Assembly: GCA_013812565.1 (NCBI GenBank)
Contig: JACCTF010000176.1
Location: 1-13,269 of the forward strand
Direction: 5' to 3'
DNA from: Pyrinomonadaceae bacterium
GTDB taxonomy: Bacteria > Acidobacteriota > Blastocatellia > Pyrinomonadales > Pyrinomonadaceae
DNA: 13,269 nucleotides
Of the stretch, positions 6,106-13,269 are shown in pieces. How positions within the stretch are numbered: the first letter of the stretch is position 1; each line of letters opens with the position of its first letter. The notes below the pieces were generated by a model. That model was given only the letters and a program-made list of their open reading frames with translations, was not told the DNA's origin and did no database searches. Both the position numbers and the translations under genes were made by a program.

Positions 6106-6891
6106 GTAGATCGTCCTATGGTTTGTCTGCGCCTGATTGCCTGCGCTTTTATCGGATTTCTAAGCCTCGCGGGCGCCGGACTTGAAGAACGCACGCTCGC
6201 CATGCAGACAAACGAAGATACAATTTCGGCGACGGGCGGCGACATCCGTATCACACCGATCGTGCACGCCAGCGTTCAGGTGGAACACGCGGGGAAAGTG
6301 ATACACATCGACCCGTGGAGCAAGGGAGATTACAGCAAGGCAAAGCCAGCCGATCTGATCCTCGTGACAGACATTCACGGCGACCATCTCGATCCGGCCG
6401 CCATTGCCAAGATTCGCAAACCGGGAACGCTTATCGTCGCGCCGGCGGCAGTCGCCGCAAAGCTCGATGGGACGACGGTGCTGGCAAACGGCGAGCGCAA
6501 AGAGGTGGCGGGCATCTTAATCGAGGCAGTGCCGATGTATAACCTACAGAGAGGCCCGGCAGCGGGCCAGTTGTATCACACAAAAGGGCGCGGCAACGGC
6601 TACATCCTGACGCTTGGCGGCAAGCGTCTCTACTTCTCCGGCGACACCGAGTGCGTCCCTGAGCTTAAAAACCTGAAGAATATCGATGTTGCTTTTATGA
6701 CGATGAATCTGCCGTACACGATGCCGCCCGTGGAAGCGGCGGAATGTGTCAAGGCGTTCAAGCCAAAGATTGTCTACCCTTACCATTTCCGCGAGTCTAA
6801 GCTCGAAGAGTTTACGTCTGCACTCAAAGGACAACCGATTGAAGTGCGCATACGCAACTGGTATCCGGCACAAGCCTCGGGCGGCCGGTAG
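6103..6891 (+). CDS. Exported MBL-fold metal-dependent hydrolase (UlaG-like)
   Basis: The 262-residue protein has a signal peptide (hydrophobic residues about 7-26), so it probably acts in the periplasm. The rest is a metallo-beta-lactamase fold of the UlaG/Lactamase_B_3 type: VHASVQVEHAGKVIHIDPW (H55 and the first strands), the metal motif D90-I-H92-G-D94-H95 (HxHxDH-like, with Asp in the first position), H159 in the YHTKGRGNGY loop, D181 in LYFSGDTE, and H228 in VYPYHF. These cover the expected two-metal ligands. Relatives cleave lactones, phosphodiesters or acyl-phospholipid-type substrates; no substrate can be assigned here. It reads away from the oxidoreductase and ends 34 bp before a large inverted repeat that could terminate its transcript. 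Confidence 0.9.
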   Translation: MVDRPMVCLRLIACAFIGFLSLAGAGLEERTLAMQTNEDTISATGGDIRITPIVHASVQVEHAGKVIHIDPWSKGDYSKAKPADLILVTDIHGDHLDPAAIAKIRKPGTLIVAPAAVAAKLDGTTVLANGERKEVAGILIEAVPMYNLQRGPAAGQLYHTKGRGNGYILTLGGKRLYFSGDTECVPELKNLKNIDVAFMTMNLPYTMPPVEAAECVKAFKPKIVYPYHFRESKLEEFTSALKGQPIEVRIRNWYPAQASGGR

Positions 6892-6924
6892 CTTCCCGGT
6901 AGCGTCAACAGCATTAGCCATAGA

Positions 6925-7022
6925 GGCACAGAGATGAAGGCGGAAGGATGAAGTGAAAACAGAACAGCCGTCTGCTTTTTATTCATCCTTCCGCCTTCAT
7001 CCTTCATCCTTTTCTCTGTGTC
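6925..7022. repeat. Inverted heptamer-repeat element (GGATGAA type)
   Basis: A 19-bp perfect inverted repeat (6934-6952 with 6982-7000) encloses a 29-base loop. Read on the minus strand, the right arm is a run of heptamers GGATGAA, GGATGAA, GGCGGAA, GGATGAA. Outside it, GGCACAGAG (6925-6933) faces CTCTGTGTC (7014-7022), related to the arms at 4003-4074. It lies just past the metallo-hydrolase stop and could act as a transcript end, although no clear T-run follows. Confidence 0.75.
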
Positions 7023-7176
7023 TGCCGATGTCACATCCTCCATTCAATGCCGCGCGGCTCGATTGAGTCAAAGAAAAGTAGATTTTAGTGATTCATTTCG
7101 TTTCTGATTCCCGCGTTAAGAGGTGAAAGCGAAGTTTTACCGCTGGTCATCAACACCTATTTAGCACGGAGGATTT

Positions 7177-7374
7177 ATGAAACAGTTTTCGGCTGCCGCA
7201 TCGATGGTTCTTTTCCCTATCTCGCGCGTTATGGAATCGCTTTTTGACTCCATTGAGTATGCGCACGCCCTGCGCCAACAGCGCCGCACATTGCATATGC
7301 ACAATCTCAAGTTGAATGGTCGACAGAAAACAAAAGTAAGCTTTGGTCGCTTGTCCTTGAAAGCACAGCACTAA
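7177..7374 (+). CDS. Small hypothetical protein (65 residues)
   Basis: A short reading frame starts at ATG 7177 with a strong GGAGG (7168-7172) 4 bases upstream, the best argument that it is a real gene. The product is basic, with a mildly hydrophobic N-terminal third (AAASMVLFPISRVMESLF) and a C-terminal half rich in Arg, Lys, Gln and His (ALRQQRRTLHMHNLKLNGRQKTK). I recognise no family or catalytic motif, and it has no clear signal peptide or Cys residues. It stands alone between the metallo-hydrolase and the convergent kinase gene. The basic tail could bind nucleic acid, but this is only a guess. An overlapping minus-strand frame has no ribosome binding site. Confidence 0.5.
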   Translation: MKQFSAAASMVLFPISRVMESLFDSIEYAHALRQQRRTLHMHNLKLNGRQKTKVSFGRLSLKAQH

Positions 7375-7376
7375 CC

Positions 7377-7547
7377 AAGTAATGAGTAGTGAATGAGAGA
7401 ATGCTGAGTCTCATCAGTCTCTTAGCCGCTTGACAACACGCTGCCCGTCAACGCGCGACATAGTTGGGTACTCCGGCATTGACCATCGCCGCCACCTCCC
7501 AAGCCCCATTACTTATGCCTTTACTAATCGCTCATCACTCATTCTTG
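7377..7547. repeat. Degenerate inverted heptamer-repeat element (AGTAATG type)
   Basis: The left arm (about 7378-7402) reads AGTAATG, AGTAGTG, AATGAGA. The right arm (about 7526-7547), read on the minus strand, starts CCCAAGAATGAGTGATGAG. The pairing is imperfect. It lies between the convergent 65-residue gene and the 3' end of the kinase gene and uses the same heptamer as the element at 12677-12767 ahead of the kinase. No gene was seen between the arms. Confidence 0.45.
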
Positions 7548-7549
7548 GG

Positions 7550-10500
7550 TTAGTGGTTGAGGTTCGCACGCTCAAGCAGATTCGTGAAGCGTGGATCAGA
7601 GCGGAGTGAATCAAGGTCAGGGTCAACTTTGATAAATGTGAAACCGATGGCGCGTTCCTCATAAGCTCTGTTGAGCCACACAAAAGTTTGATCGCGGTCA
7701 CCGAGCAGTGCATAGATCAAGGCGACCTCGTAGGCAGAAATCAATTCCCGTTTCCCCCCGGCAAGCAGTTCGTTAAGCATCCGCCGCGCCTCCTCATGTT
7801 TGCCTGCCGCGGCCATTATGTGTGTCAGCTTCGCTTTCATGATCGCACTGTCTCCGGCAAAAGCTTTTTCGCTGTGATAAGTGCTTAAGCTTAAATCGTG
7901 CATGCCTTTTGTTTCATAGCACCACCGCAAGACGGTGAGCGCGGGCACAAAACCTGGGTCCATCTCCAGCGTCTTGCGGCACTGTTCAATCGCCGCGTCG
8001 TACTCTCTAGCGTAGTAGAGAACATTGGCGATTGCGGCGTTGATGATAAGCGACTTTGGATCAATCTCCTGCGCTCGTTTGATTTCGGTGAGCGCCTCCG
8101 CGTGTCGCCCCATCGCCGAGAGGTCAAAGGCGTACCAGTGATGAGCCGTAGCGTAACTGTGATTCAACACAATGGCCCGCCGAAACTCCGCCTCCGCTCC
8201 TGCCGGGTCCTGATCCCAATAGAGTTTGACAAAGGCGAGCGAGGCATGCGCTTCGGCCAGCGACTCATCGAGTTTCAAGGCTTTCATGGCTGCTTCTTTA
8301 GCGCGCAACAAGGCGTCTTGTGGTGGGGCCGCCCCATACCAACTGAGCAGGGCGTAGCAATCCGCTAACCCGGCAAAGGCGAGCGCATAGTTTGCGTCCC
8401 TTTCTATTGCTTGCTCGAAATTACCAATTGCCAACTTCAAATCTTCTATGGTGCGCTTTCCCCAGTGGTAACGTCCGACCAGGTAAAGCTGGTAAGCGTC
8501 GCTGTTCGCGGTGTAGCGTTTGTATAGCCGCTGACGATCTTCGCTTGTCAGTTCGAGTTTTATGGCTTTGAGAACCTCCTCTGAAATCTTTTCTTGGAGG
8601 GCGAAGATGTTCGTGGACGGCTCGTCAAAGTTTTTGCCCCACAGGGTTTTGCCGTCGGCGATGGTGGTGAGTTTAACCGACGCCAACACTCGGTCTCCGA
8701 GCCGTCGCACGCTGCCACTGAGTGCGTAATCGACGCCGAGTTCTTGCCCTATCCCCTGAGCGTCGCGCGCCGAACCCATGTAGCGGCGCACGGCGCTTGT
8801 TGGTCGCGCATCAAGATTTTTGATCTCGCCCAGTTTGCTCGTCACCGTATCCGCCAGCCCCGCGCCGAGGTGCTGCTCGTCGCGGCTCCCGCTCATTGAT
8901 GCAAGCGGCAGCACAGCGATAGACCGAACACCTTCGTTATTACTCTGCGGTGAGGACTGCTCAGCGAACGGCACACTTATCAGATATATTTCGTAATTAC
9001 CGTCATGCAAGCTCTGGTAAACAAGCTTGGTGCCGTCTCTGGACCATGCCGGCTCGTCATCAGTGACCGTGTTGTTGGTGATCTTTCTTACTCCCTGCCC
9101 TTCCGCGTTCATCACGTATACATCGAAGCTTTTAGATTCCTCATCTCGATTACTGATGAATGCAATCCGGTCGCCCGCGAGCGCCCAGGTAGGCTTACTG
9201 TCGTGCGACGGATTGTTCGAGATATTCTGCTGCCCGGTTCCGTCAGCGTTCATCACGAACACTTCGAAGTTGCCGCTTCTCTCACTGGCGAATGCAATTC
9301 GCTTTCCGTCGGGCGACCAGGTCGGATCACTGTCAAGGGTGGGATCATCAGTAAGTCTTGTTTGACCCGTGCCATCGGCGGCCATTGAGAAGATGTCATA
9401 AGAGCTTGGTTCGATTATGCCTGATGGGGTTCCGCGGTTGCTCGCGAATGCGATCTTCGTTCCGTCCGGCGACCAGGCGGGGCGGCTGTCTGCCGTCGGG
9501 TGGCGGGAGATGTTGGTCTGTTTACTACCGTCAGCATTCATCACATAGATTTCGTCGTTGCCGTCTCGCTTGCTCGTAAAGGCGATCATCTTCGAGTCGG
9601 GCGACCAGACCGGGGCAAAGTCTTCCGCCGGATTTTTGGTGAGACGACGAGCACTCGTTCCATCGACATTCATCACATAGATTTCTGAATTTTCGTCGCG
9701 GTTGCTGGTAAACACTATCTGGTTTCCGGCGGGCGATAAATCGGGTTGCATGTCGGTTACCAAGTTGTTTGTGATTCGCGCCGGGTTAGTGCTGGCAGCA
9801 TTTGAATTAGTCGGAGTATGAGAGTAGAGAAACGCGACCGCCGCTAGACAGGCGAGCACCACGCTCGCCATGCTCACGACGACGTGAGGTGACAACTCTC
9901 GCCAGTGTCTAAAGCTTTCTTGGGCAGTATCTAGATCGCTGTTTGTCGGAGTATGAGTTTCACGATTGAAAATCTTTGGCGCAGTTTCCGCCGCGACGCT
10001 CTTCGCATCGTCACATTTCGGAGGCAGCACCCGGCAGATTAGTTCCTCGAAGCGTGGGTCCGAACGAAGACGGTCAAATTGTGGCTCAACGTTCAGCCAG
10101 ATCAACCACCCGTCGTGCACTGCAAAGGCCTTCTCCAGCCACACGAACGCTTCTTCGGTTTCACCAAGGTTGCTATGGATAAGCGCGATGTGATAGGGCG
10201 AGACGTAGCGCTTGGCGGCTGCTTCGTGCAGTTGGCTGAGGCTTTCACGCGCTTCGATTGTTCTACCGGCCTTAGCGTACACGGCGCCGAGAAACGTCAA
10301 GAATAGTGGACTGCTGTTCGTCAACAGGACGGCTTGGTTCAGCTCCGCAATGGCTTCTTCATAAATCTCTTTTTGTGCGAGCACCGTTCCTATAACAGCC
10401 CGCGCCAAAGCGAAGTTCGTATCGAGTTCAAGCGCCCGGCGAAGTTGCCTGATACTTTCGTCGAATTGACGCGCATGATAAGAGTTCAACCCCAGCGCTT

Positions 10501-12673
10501 GATTAACGCTCGGTGAAAACGGATCAATCTCCAAGGCCCGCTCGCCCTCGCGTGCGGCCTCACCGAAGCGACCTTCGGCGGTGAGTTGAAAACAGTACCA
10601 GTGGTGAGCCGTCGCGTAGTTGGGATTGAGTTCAATCGCTTTCTTGAGAAGTCTTTCGGCGGTCGGCCAGTCCCAATCAAGGCACAGCGTCGCAAAGCTG
10701 AGCGCGGTGTGAGCTTCGGCAAGTAGCGGGTCGAGTTCCACGGCTTTCGTCGCTGCTTCTTTGGCCGCCGCAAAACACTCGACAGGCGGCAGCACGCCGT
10801 AGACCCCCAGCCAGTTGTAATAGTCAGCAACGCCGCTGTAGGCGGCGGCATAATTTGGATCAAGTGCGACCGCTTCATAGTAGTAAGTGATCGCTCGCGC
10901 AAATCCTTCTTCGCTAAATGTATTCCAGTGGTAGCGTCCGCGCATATAAGCTTCGTAGGCTCGCGGATCATCTGTGCCGCGACTGGCGAGCCGCTCGCGC
11001 TCCTCGCCGGTTAGCTGCGACACGAGAGCTTGCGCCACCTGTTCGGAGATCGAATCCTGAAGGCTCATGATGTCCGTGTAGTGTTCATCAAACTGCGCCG
11101 CCCACACAGGAGCGCCTTCACGTATATTGATGAGTTGCACGGTGACGCGCATCCGCTCGCCGGCTTTCAGGATGCGTCCATCAAGCACGAAGCCGACGCC
11201 CAACTCGCGTCCGGCAGCAAGCAGATCGCCGTCATCGTGCGAGTATCTCATCACAGAACTCGTCGGGCGGACGGTGATCCGCTGTATGTTACTCAACCTT
11301 GTGATCAAGGCATCGGCTAAACCTAAGCCGAGAAAGTCATCGGCTGTGTCAACCCCATCACCGGCTCTCGTTACCCGCAACATTTTGAGCGGTAACACGG
11401 CAACAGACTTTATCCCGCCACTCGATTCTCCACGAACAGTCTCATTCCCTTTCGCTGAAGATGTGAAGAAAATCGGCGCGGAGATCGGAAGACCTTTGAG
11501 GTGACGGCGGATGTCTTCGGCGAACTGTTCGGCGGAAGCATAACGCCGTTGCGGTTCCTTGCGCATCGCTTTCAAGATGATGTTATCAAGGTTGCCCGCC
11601 AGCTCACGGCGCAGCGTCTCCGGCGTGGTTCCGCGATTACGGCTGACCACTTCCGGCGTCAACATTAACGGCCCTGCTTCACCCTTCCCGGCAGGTGTTT
11701 CTTCGACGCGGTTGATCGCCGTGCTCGGCGGCTCAGGGTCTTCTTCGCAGATAATGTGCGCAATCTCATCGGGCAGACGGTTACGCAAGCGATACGGTCG
11801 ATGATCTGTCAGAAGTTCATAGAGCAGCACGCCTAAAGAGTAGATGTCGCCCGCCGGCGTTGCCATCTCGCCGCGCACCTGTTCGGGGCTGGCATAGTCG
11901 GGCGTCATCAATCGCATGGCGGTAGCGGTCGGGTCGATAGTGTCCGAGGTCAACTCCGGGTTGAGTAGTTTGGCGATGCCGAAGTCTAGGAGCTTAGGTG
12001 TTCCATCGGCGGTGACGAGGATGTTCGAAGGCTTAATGTCGCGGTGGACGACCAGGTTTTGATGCGCGTAATGCACTGCGCCGCACACCTGACGGAACAG
12101 GTTGAGACGCTCCTCGGTCGAGAGTCGCTGATTATCACAGTAGCGATTAACGGGCAACCCTTCGATGTACTCCATGACGAAGTATGGAAGGTCATCTACA
12201 GTGGTGCCGCCATCGAGCAAGCGAGCGATATTCGGATGGTCGAGGCACGCGAGGATCTGGCGTTCGTTGCGGAAGCGGCGGATGATGAAATCCGTATCCA
12301 TCCCGCGCTTAACTAATTTGATCGCCACGCGTTTTTGGAATTCGCTGTCAGCACGCGTCGCCAAGTAGACGGTGCCCATACCGCCACGACCAATCTCGCG
12401 CACAATCTTATAAGCCCCGATGCGACGATTCACCATCGGGCTCGTTTGATCTTCCATTGGCCTGGTCGTTGAGGAAGATTCGGCACCAGCAAAAAAACCA
12501 CGCTCGATAAAGGTTCCAGCTTCGTCATACTGCGCGACGAGCGCTTCGACCTGTTCACGCAGCGACGGATCAGCAGCGCAGGCCTCGGCAATAAACCAGG
12601 CGCGCTCCTCGGGCGGGTGATCAAGCGCCGCCTGAAAGACGTCTTCGACCTGTTTCCAACGTTCTGGTGTCAT
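7550..12673 (-). CDS. Transmembrane Ser/Thr kinase with duplicated TolB-N/TPR modules and a PD40 propeller
   Basis: This 1707-residue protein has an unusually long domain string. Residues 87-395 are a complete Hanks-type kinase: G95-R-G-G-M-G100 loop, VAIK K119, H210-R-D212, K214, N217, D230-F-G232, SPE at 262-264 and D276. Residues about 421-555 form a TolB-N/COG5616-like domain (SVAVLPL...) and 568-885 TPR repeats. A hydrophobic helix follows at 930-950, then six PD40 blades (about 970-1235, repeated W-S-P-D-G and YVMNADG) that would close one propeller. Residues 1248-1385 are a second TolB-N-like domain and 1390-1705 a second TPR set. The two TolB-N/TPR blocks match end to end, each closing with LRSDPRF. 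The kinase would be cytoplasmic and the propeller outside. The start at 12673 (first ATG, MTPERWKQVEDVF) matches related kinases; a longer GTG start at 12748 would translate repeat DNA. It lies 78 bp after the sigma factor gene. Confidence 0.93.
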   Translation of the reverse strand: MTPERWKQVEDVFQAALDHPPEERAWFIAEACAADPSLREQVEALVAQYDEAGTFIERGFFAGAESSSTTRPMEDQTSPMVNRRIGAYKIVREIGRGGMGTVYLATRADSEFQKRVAIKLVKRGMDTDFIIRRFRNERQILACLDHPNIARLLDGGTTVDDLPYFVMEYIEGLPVNRYCDNQRLSTEERLNLFRQVCGAVHYAHQNLVVHRDIKPSNILVTADGTPKLLDFGIAKLLNPELTSDTIDPTATAMRLMTPDYASPEQVRGEMATPAGDIYSLGVLLYELLTDHRPYRLRNRLPDEIAHIICEEDPEPPSTAINRVEETPAGKGEAGPLMLTPEVVSRNRGTTPETLRRELAGNLDNIILKAMRKEPQRRYASAEQFAEDIRRHLKGLPISAPIFFTSSAKGNETVRGESSGGIKSVAVLPLKMLRVTRAGDGVDTADDFLGLGLADALITRLSNIQRITVRPTSSVMRYSHDDGDLLAAGRELGVGFVLDGRILKAGERMRVTVQLINIREGAPVWAAQFDEHYTDIMSLQDSISEQVAQALVSQLTGEERERLASRGTDDPRAYEAYMRGRYHWNTFSEEGFARAITYYYEAVALDPNYAAAYSGVADYYNWLGVYGVLPPVECFAAAKEAATKAVELDPLLAEAHTALSFATLCLDWDWPTAERLLKKAIELNPNYATAHHWYCFQLTAEGRFGEAAREGERALEIDPFSPSVNQALGLNSYHARQFDESIRQLRRALELDTNFALARAVIGTVLAQKEIYEEAIAELNQAVLLTNSSPLFLTFLGAVYAKAGRTIEARESLSQLHEAAAKRYVSPYHIALIHSNLGETEEAFVWLEKAFAVHDGWLIWLNVEPQFDRLRSDPRFEELICRVLPPKCDDAKSVAAETAPKIFNRETHTPTNSDLDTAQESFRHWRELSPHVVVSMASVVLACLAAVAFLYSHTPTNSNAASTNPARITNNLVTDMQPDLSPAGNQIVFTSNRDENSEIYVMNVDGTSARRLTKNPAEDFAPVWSPDSKMIAFTSKRDGNDEIYVMNADGSKQTNISRHPTADSRPAWSPDGTKIAFASNRGTPSGIIEPSSYDIFSMAADGTGQTRLTDDPTLDSDPTWSPDGKRIAFASERSGNFEVFVMNADGTGQQNISNNPSHDSKPTWALAGDRIAFISNRDEESKSFDVYVMNAEGQGVRKITNNTVTDDEPAWSRDGTKLVYQSLHDGNYEIYLISVPFAEQSSPQSNNEGVRSIAVLPLASMSGSRDEQHLGAGLADTVTSKLGEIKNLDARPTSAVRRYMGSARDAQGIGQELGVDYALSGSVRRLGDRVLASVKLTTIADGKTLWGKNFDEPSTNIFALQEKISEEVLKAIKLELTSEDRQRLYKRYTANSDAYQLYLVGRYHWGKRTIEDLKLAIGNFEQAIERDANYALAFAGLADCYALLSWYGAAPPQDALLRAKEAAMKALKLDESLAEAHASLAFVKLYWDQDPAGAEAEFRRAIVLNHSYATAHHWYAFDLSAMGRHAEALTEIKRAQEIDPKSLIINAAIANVLYYAREYDAAIEQCRKTLEMDPGFVPALTVLRWCYETKGMHDLSLSTYHSEKAFAGDSAIMKAKLTHIMAAAGKHEEARRMLNELLAGGKRELISAYEVALIYALLGDRDQTFVWLNRAYEERAIGFTFIKVDPDLDSLRSDPRFTNLLERANLNH

Positions 12674-12676
12674 ATC

Positions 12677-12767
12677 AAGAGTGATGGGTAATAGTGATAA
12701 GTTAAAGACAGGCTGCGATACCTGATGACTCGTCTTACGGCTTGTCACTCATTACTCATCACTTTTC
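12677..12767. repeat. Inverted heptamer-repeat element between sigma factor and kinase
   Basis: The arm AAGAGTGATGGGTAATAGTG (starting 12677, continuing to 12701) faces an inverted copy at 12741-12767 that, on the minus strand, reads AAAAGTGATGAGTAATGAGT and onward. Each arm is a degenerate tandem of the heptamer AGTRATG. The minus-strand right arm contains the last codons and the TAA stop of the sigma factor gene, while the left arm ends 4 bp before the kinase ATG. A hairpin here could influence kinase translation or transcript stability. Confidence 0.6.
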
Positions 12768-13267
12768 ACTGCTCCATAGAGCCATGCTTTCGCCATGCGC
12801 CACTGTCGGATGACGGTGGCCGTGCCGATCCCGAGCACCTCGGCCGTCTCTTCGATGGAGAGGCCGCCGAAAAAGCGTAGCTCAACGATTCGGCTTTTCT
12901 GCGGGTCAATCTCGGCGAGTTCTGTGAGAGCATCATCGAGCGCGATGAGGTCGGAAGCGCGCTCGTCGGATATATCGATCCCGATCCCTTCATCCAGGGA
13001 GACTTTATGTCCGCCGCTGCCCCTTTTCGCGGTTTGATGACTGCGGGCATGATCGACGAGGATGCGGCGCATAGCCTGAGCTGCGACACCGAAGAAGTGG
13101 GCACGGTTCTGCCACTGGACGTTTCTTTGATCGATCAGCTTGAGGTATGCCTCATGAACCAGGGCGGTCGCTTGCAGTGTGTGGTCAGAGCGCTCTCGCC
13201 TGAGATAGCGGTCGGCTATCTGGCGGAGTTCCTTGTAGACAAGCGGCAGGAGTTTGTCTAAAGCTTC
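12752..13267 (-). CDS. ECF-type RNA polymerase sigma factor (5' end beyond the window)
   Basis: The visible 171 residues, open to the window edge, match the TIGR02999-like (Rhodopirellula-type, Sig-70_X6) ECF sigma group: region 2 with VYKELRQIADRYLRRERSDHT, LVHEAYLKLID and HFFGVAAQAMRRILVDHARSHQ, a linker KRGSGGHKVSLDEG, and region 4 with DPQKSRIVELRFFGGLSIEETAEVLGIGTATVIRQWRMAKAWL, the promoter -35-binding helix-turn-helix. An internal ATG at 13072 is not the start, since the conserved region 2 continues upstream. Roughly 15-20 N-terminal residues are missing compared with the usual family length. These sigma factors normally direct transcription of a small regulon. No anti-sigma gene is visible; the next gene is the large kinase, which suggests control by phosphorylation or membrane signalling, but this is inference. 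Its stop codon lies inside a repeat element. Confidence 0.92.
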   Translation of the reverse strand, partial: EALDKLLPLVYKELRQIADRYLRRERSDHTLQATALVHEAYLKLIDQRNVQWQNRAHFFGVAAQAMRRILVDHARSHQTAKRGSGGHKVSLDEGIGIDISDERASDLIALDDALTELAEIDPQKSRIVELRFFGGLSIEETAEVLGIGTATVIRQWRMAKAWLYGAVKSDE

Positions 13268-13269
13268 AC

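Noticed and set aside
12674..12748. Kinase start at the upstream GTG (25 extra residues)
   Set aside because: The extra segment is translated repeat DNA with no family similarity; the first ATG at 12673 begins the MTPERW sequence typical of related kinases.

Overview
The window looks like chromosomal DNA from an Acidobacteriota-type bacterium, most likely class Blastocatellia. This is inferred from three things: a Rhodopirellula-type (TIGR02999-like) ECF sigma factor directly ahead of a very large Ser/Thr kinase with TolB-like, PD40 and TPR modules; a Tat-exported Gfo/Idh/MocA oxidoreductase; and intergenic DNA rich in degenerate heptamer repeats set in inverted orientation. No rRNA, tRNA or CRISPR array was seen, so the taxonomy is provisional.

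Left part (1-1865): a plus-strand fragment of a PD40 (TolB-like propeller) gene is cut by an insertion sequence of about 1.64 kb (104-1741) with an IS481-like transposase. The transposase reading frame is broken by a +1 shift near 865-869. The IS ends are unusual: a 22-bp terminal inverted repeat plus extra internal copies of the same near-palindromic motif, three on the left and two on the right. A heptamer inverted-repeat element follows at 1743-1851.

Middle part (1866-5451), all minus strand: a membrane-anchored thioredoxin-like/MsrB fusion for repair of oxidised methionine, with a likely second start in front of MsrB; an exported CX5R tyrosine/dual-specificity-type phosphatase; and a Tat-exported Gfo/Idh/MocA oxidoreductase. 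Between the last two lies an isolated site with the full layout of an integron attC recombination site (3738-3815) and no integrase nearby.

Right-middle part (5452-7549): a mostly unassigned stretch of about 650 bp, then on the plus strand an exported MBL-fold metal-dependent hydrolase and a 65-residue unknown protein with a strong ribosome binding site. Heptamer-repeat hairpins lie between the genes.

Right part (7550-13267), minus strand: an ECF-type sigma factor (its start lies beyond the window) followed 78 bp later by a 1707-residue kinase. The kinase has the order kinase, TolB-N-like domain plus TPRs, membrane helix, six-bladed PD40 propeller, then a second TolB-N-like domain plus TPRs. 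The two roughly 460-residue TolB-N/TPR blocks are clear duplicates. No anti-sigma gene lies between them, so the kinase is a reasonable candidate regulator of the sigma factor.

The most notable items are the orphan attC-like site, the duplicated sensor module in the kinase, the Trx-MsrB fusion with a probable dual start, the multi-copy IS ends, and the recurring inverted heptamer-repeat elements.
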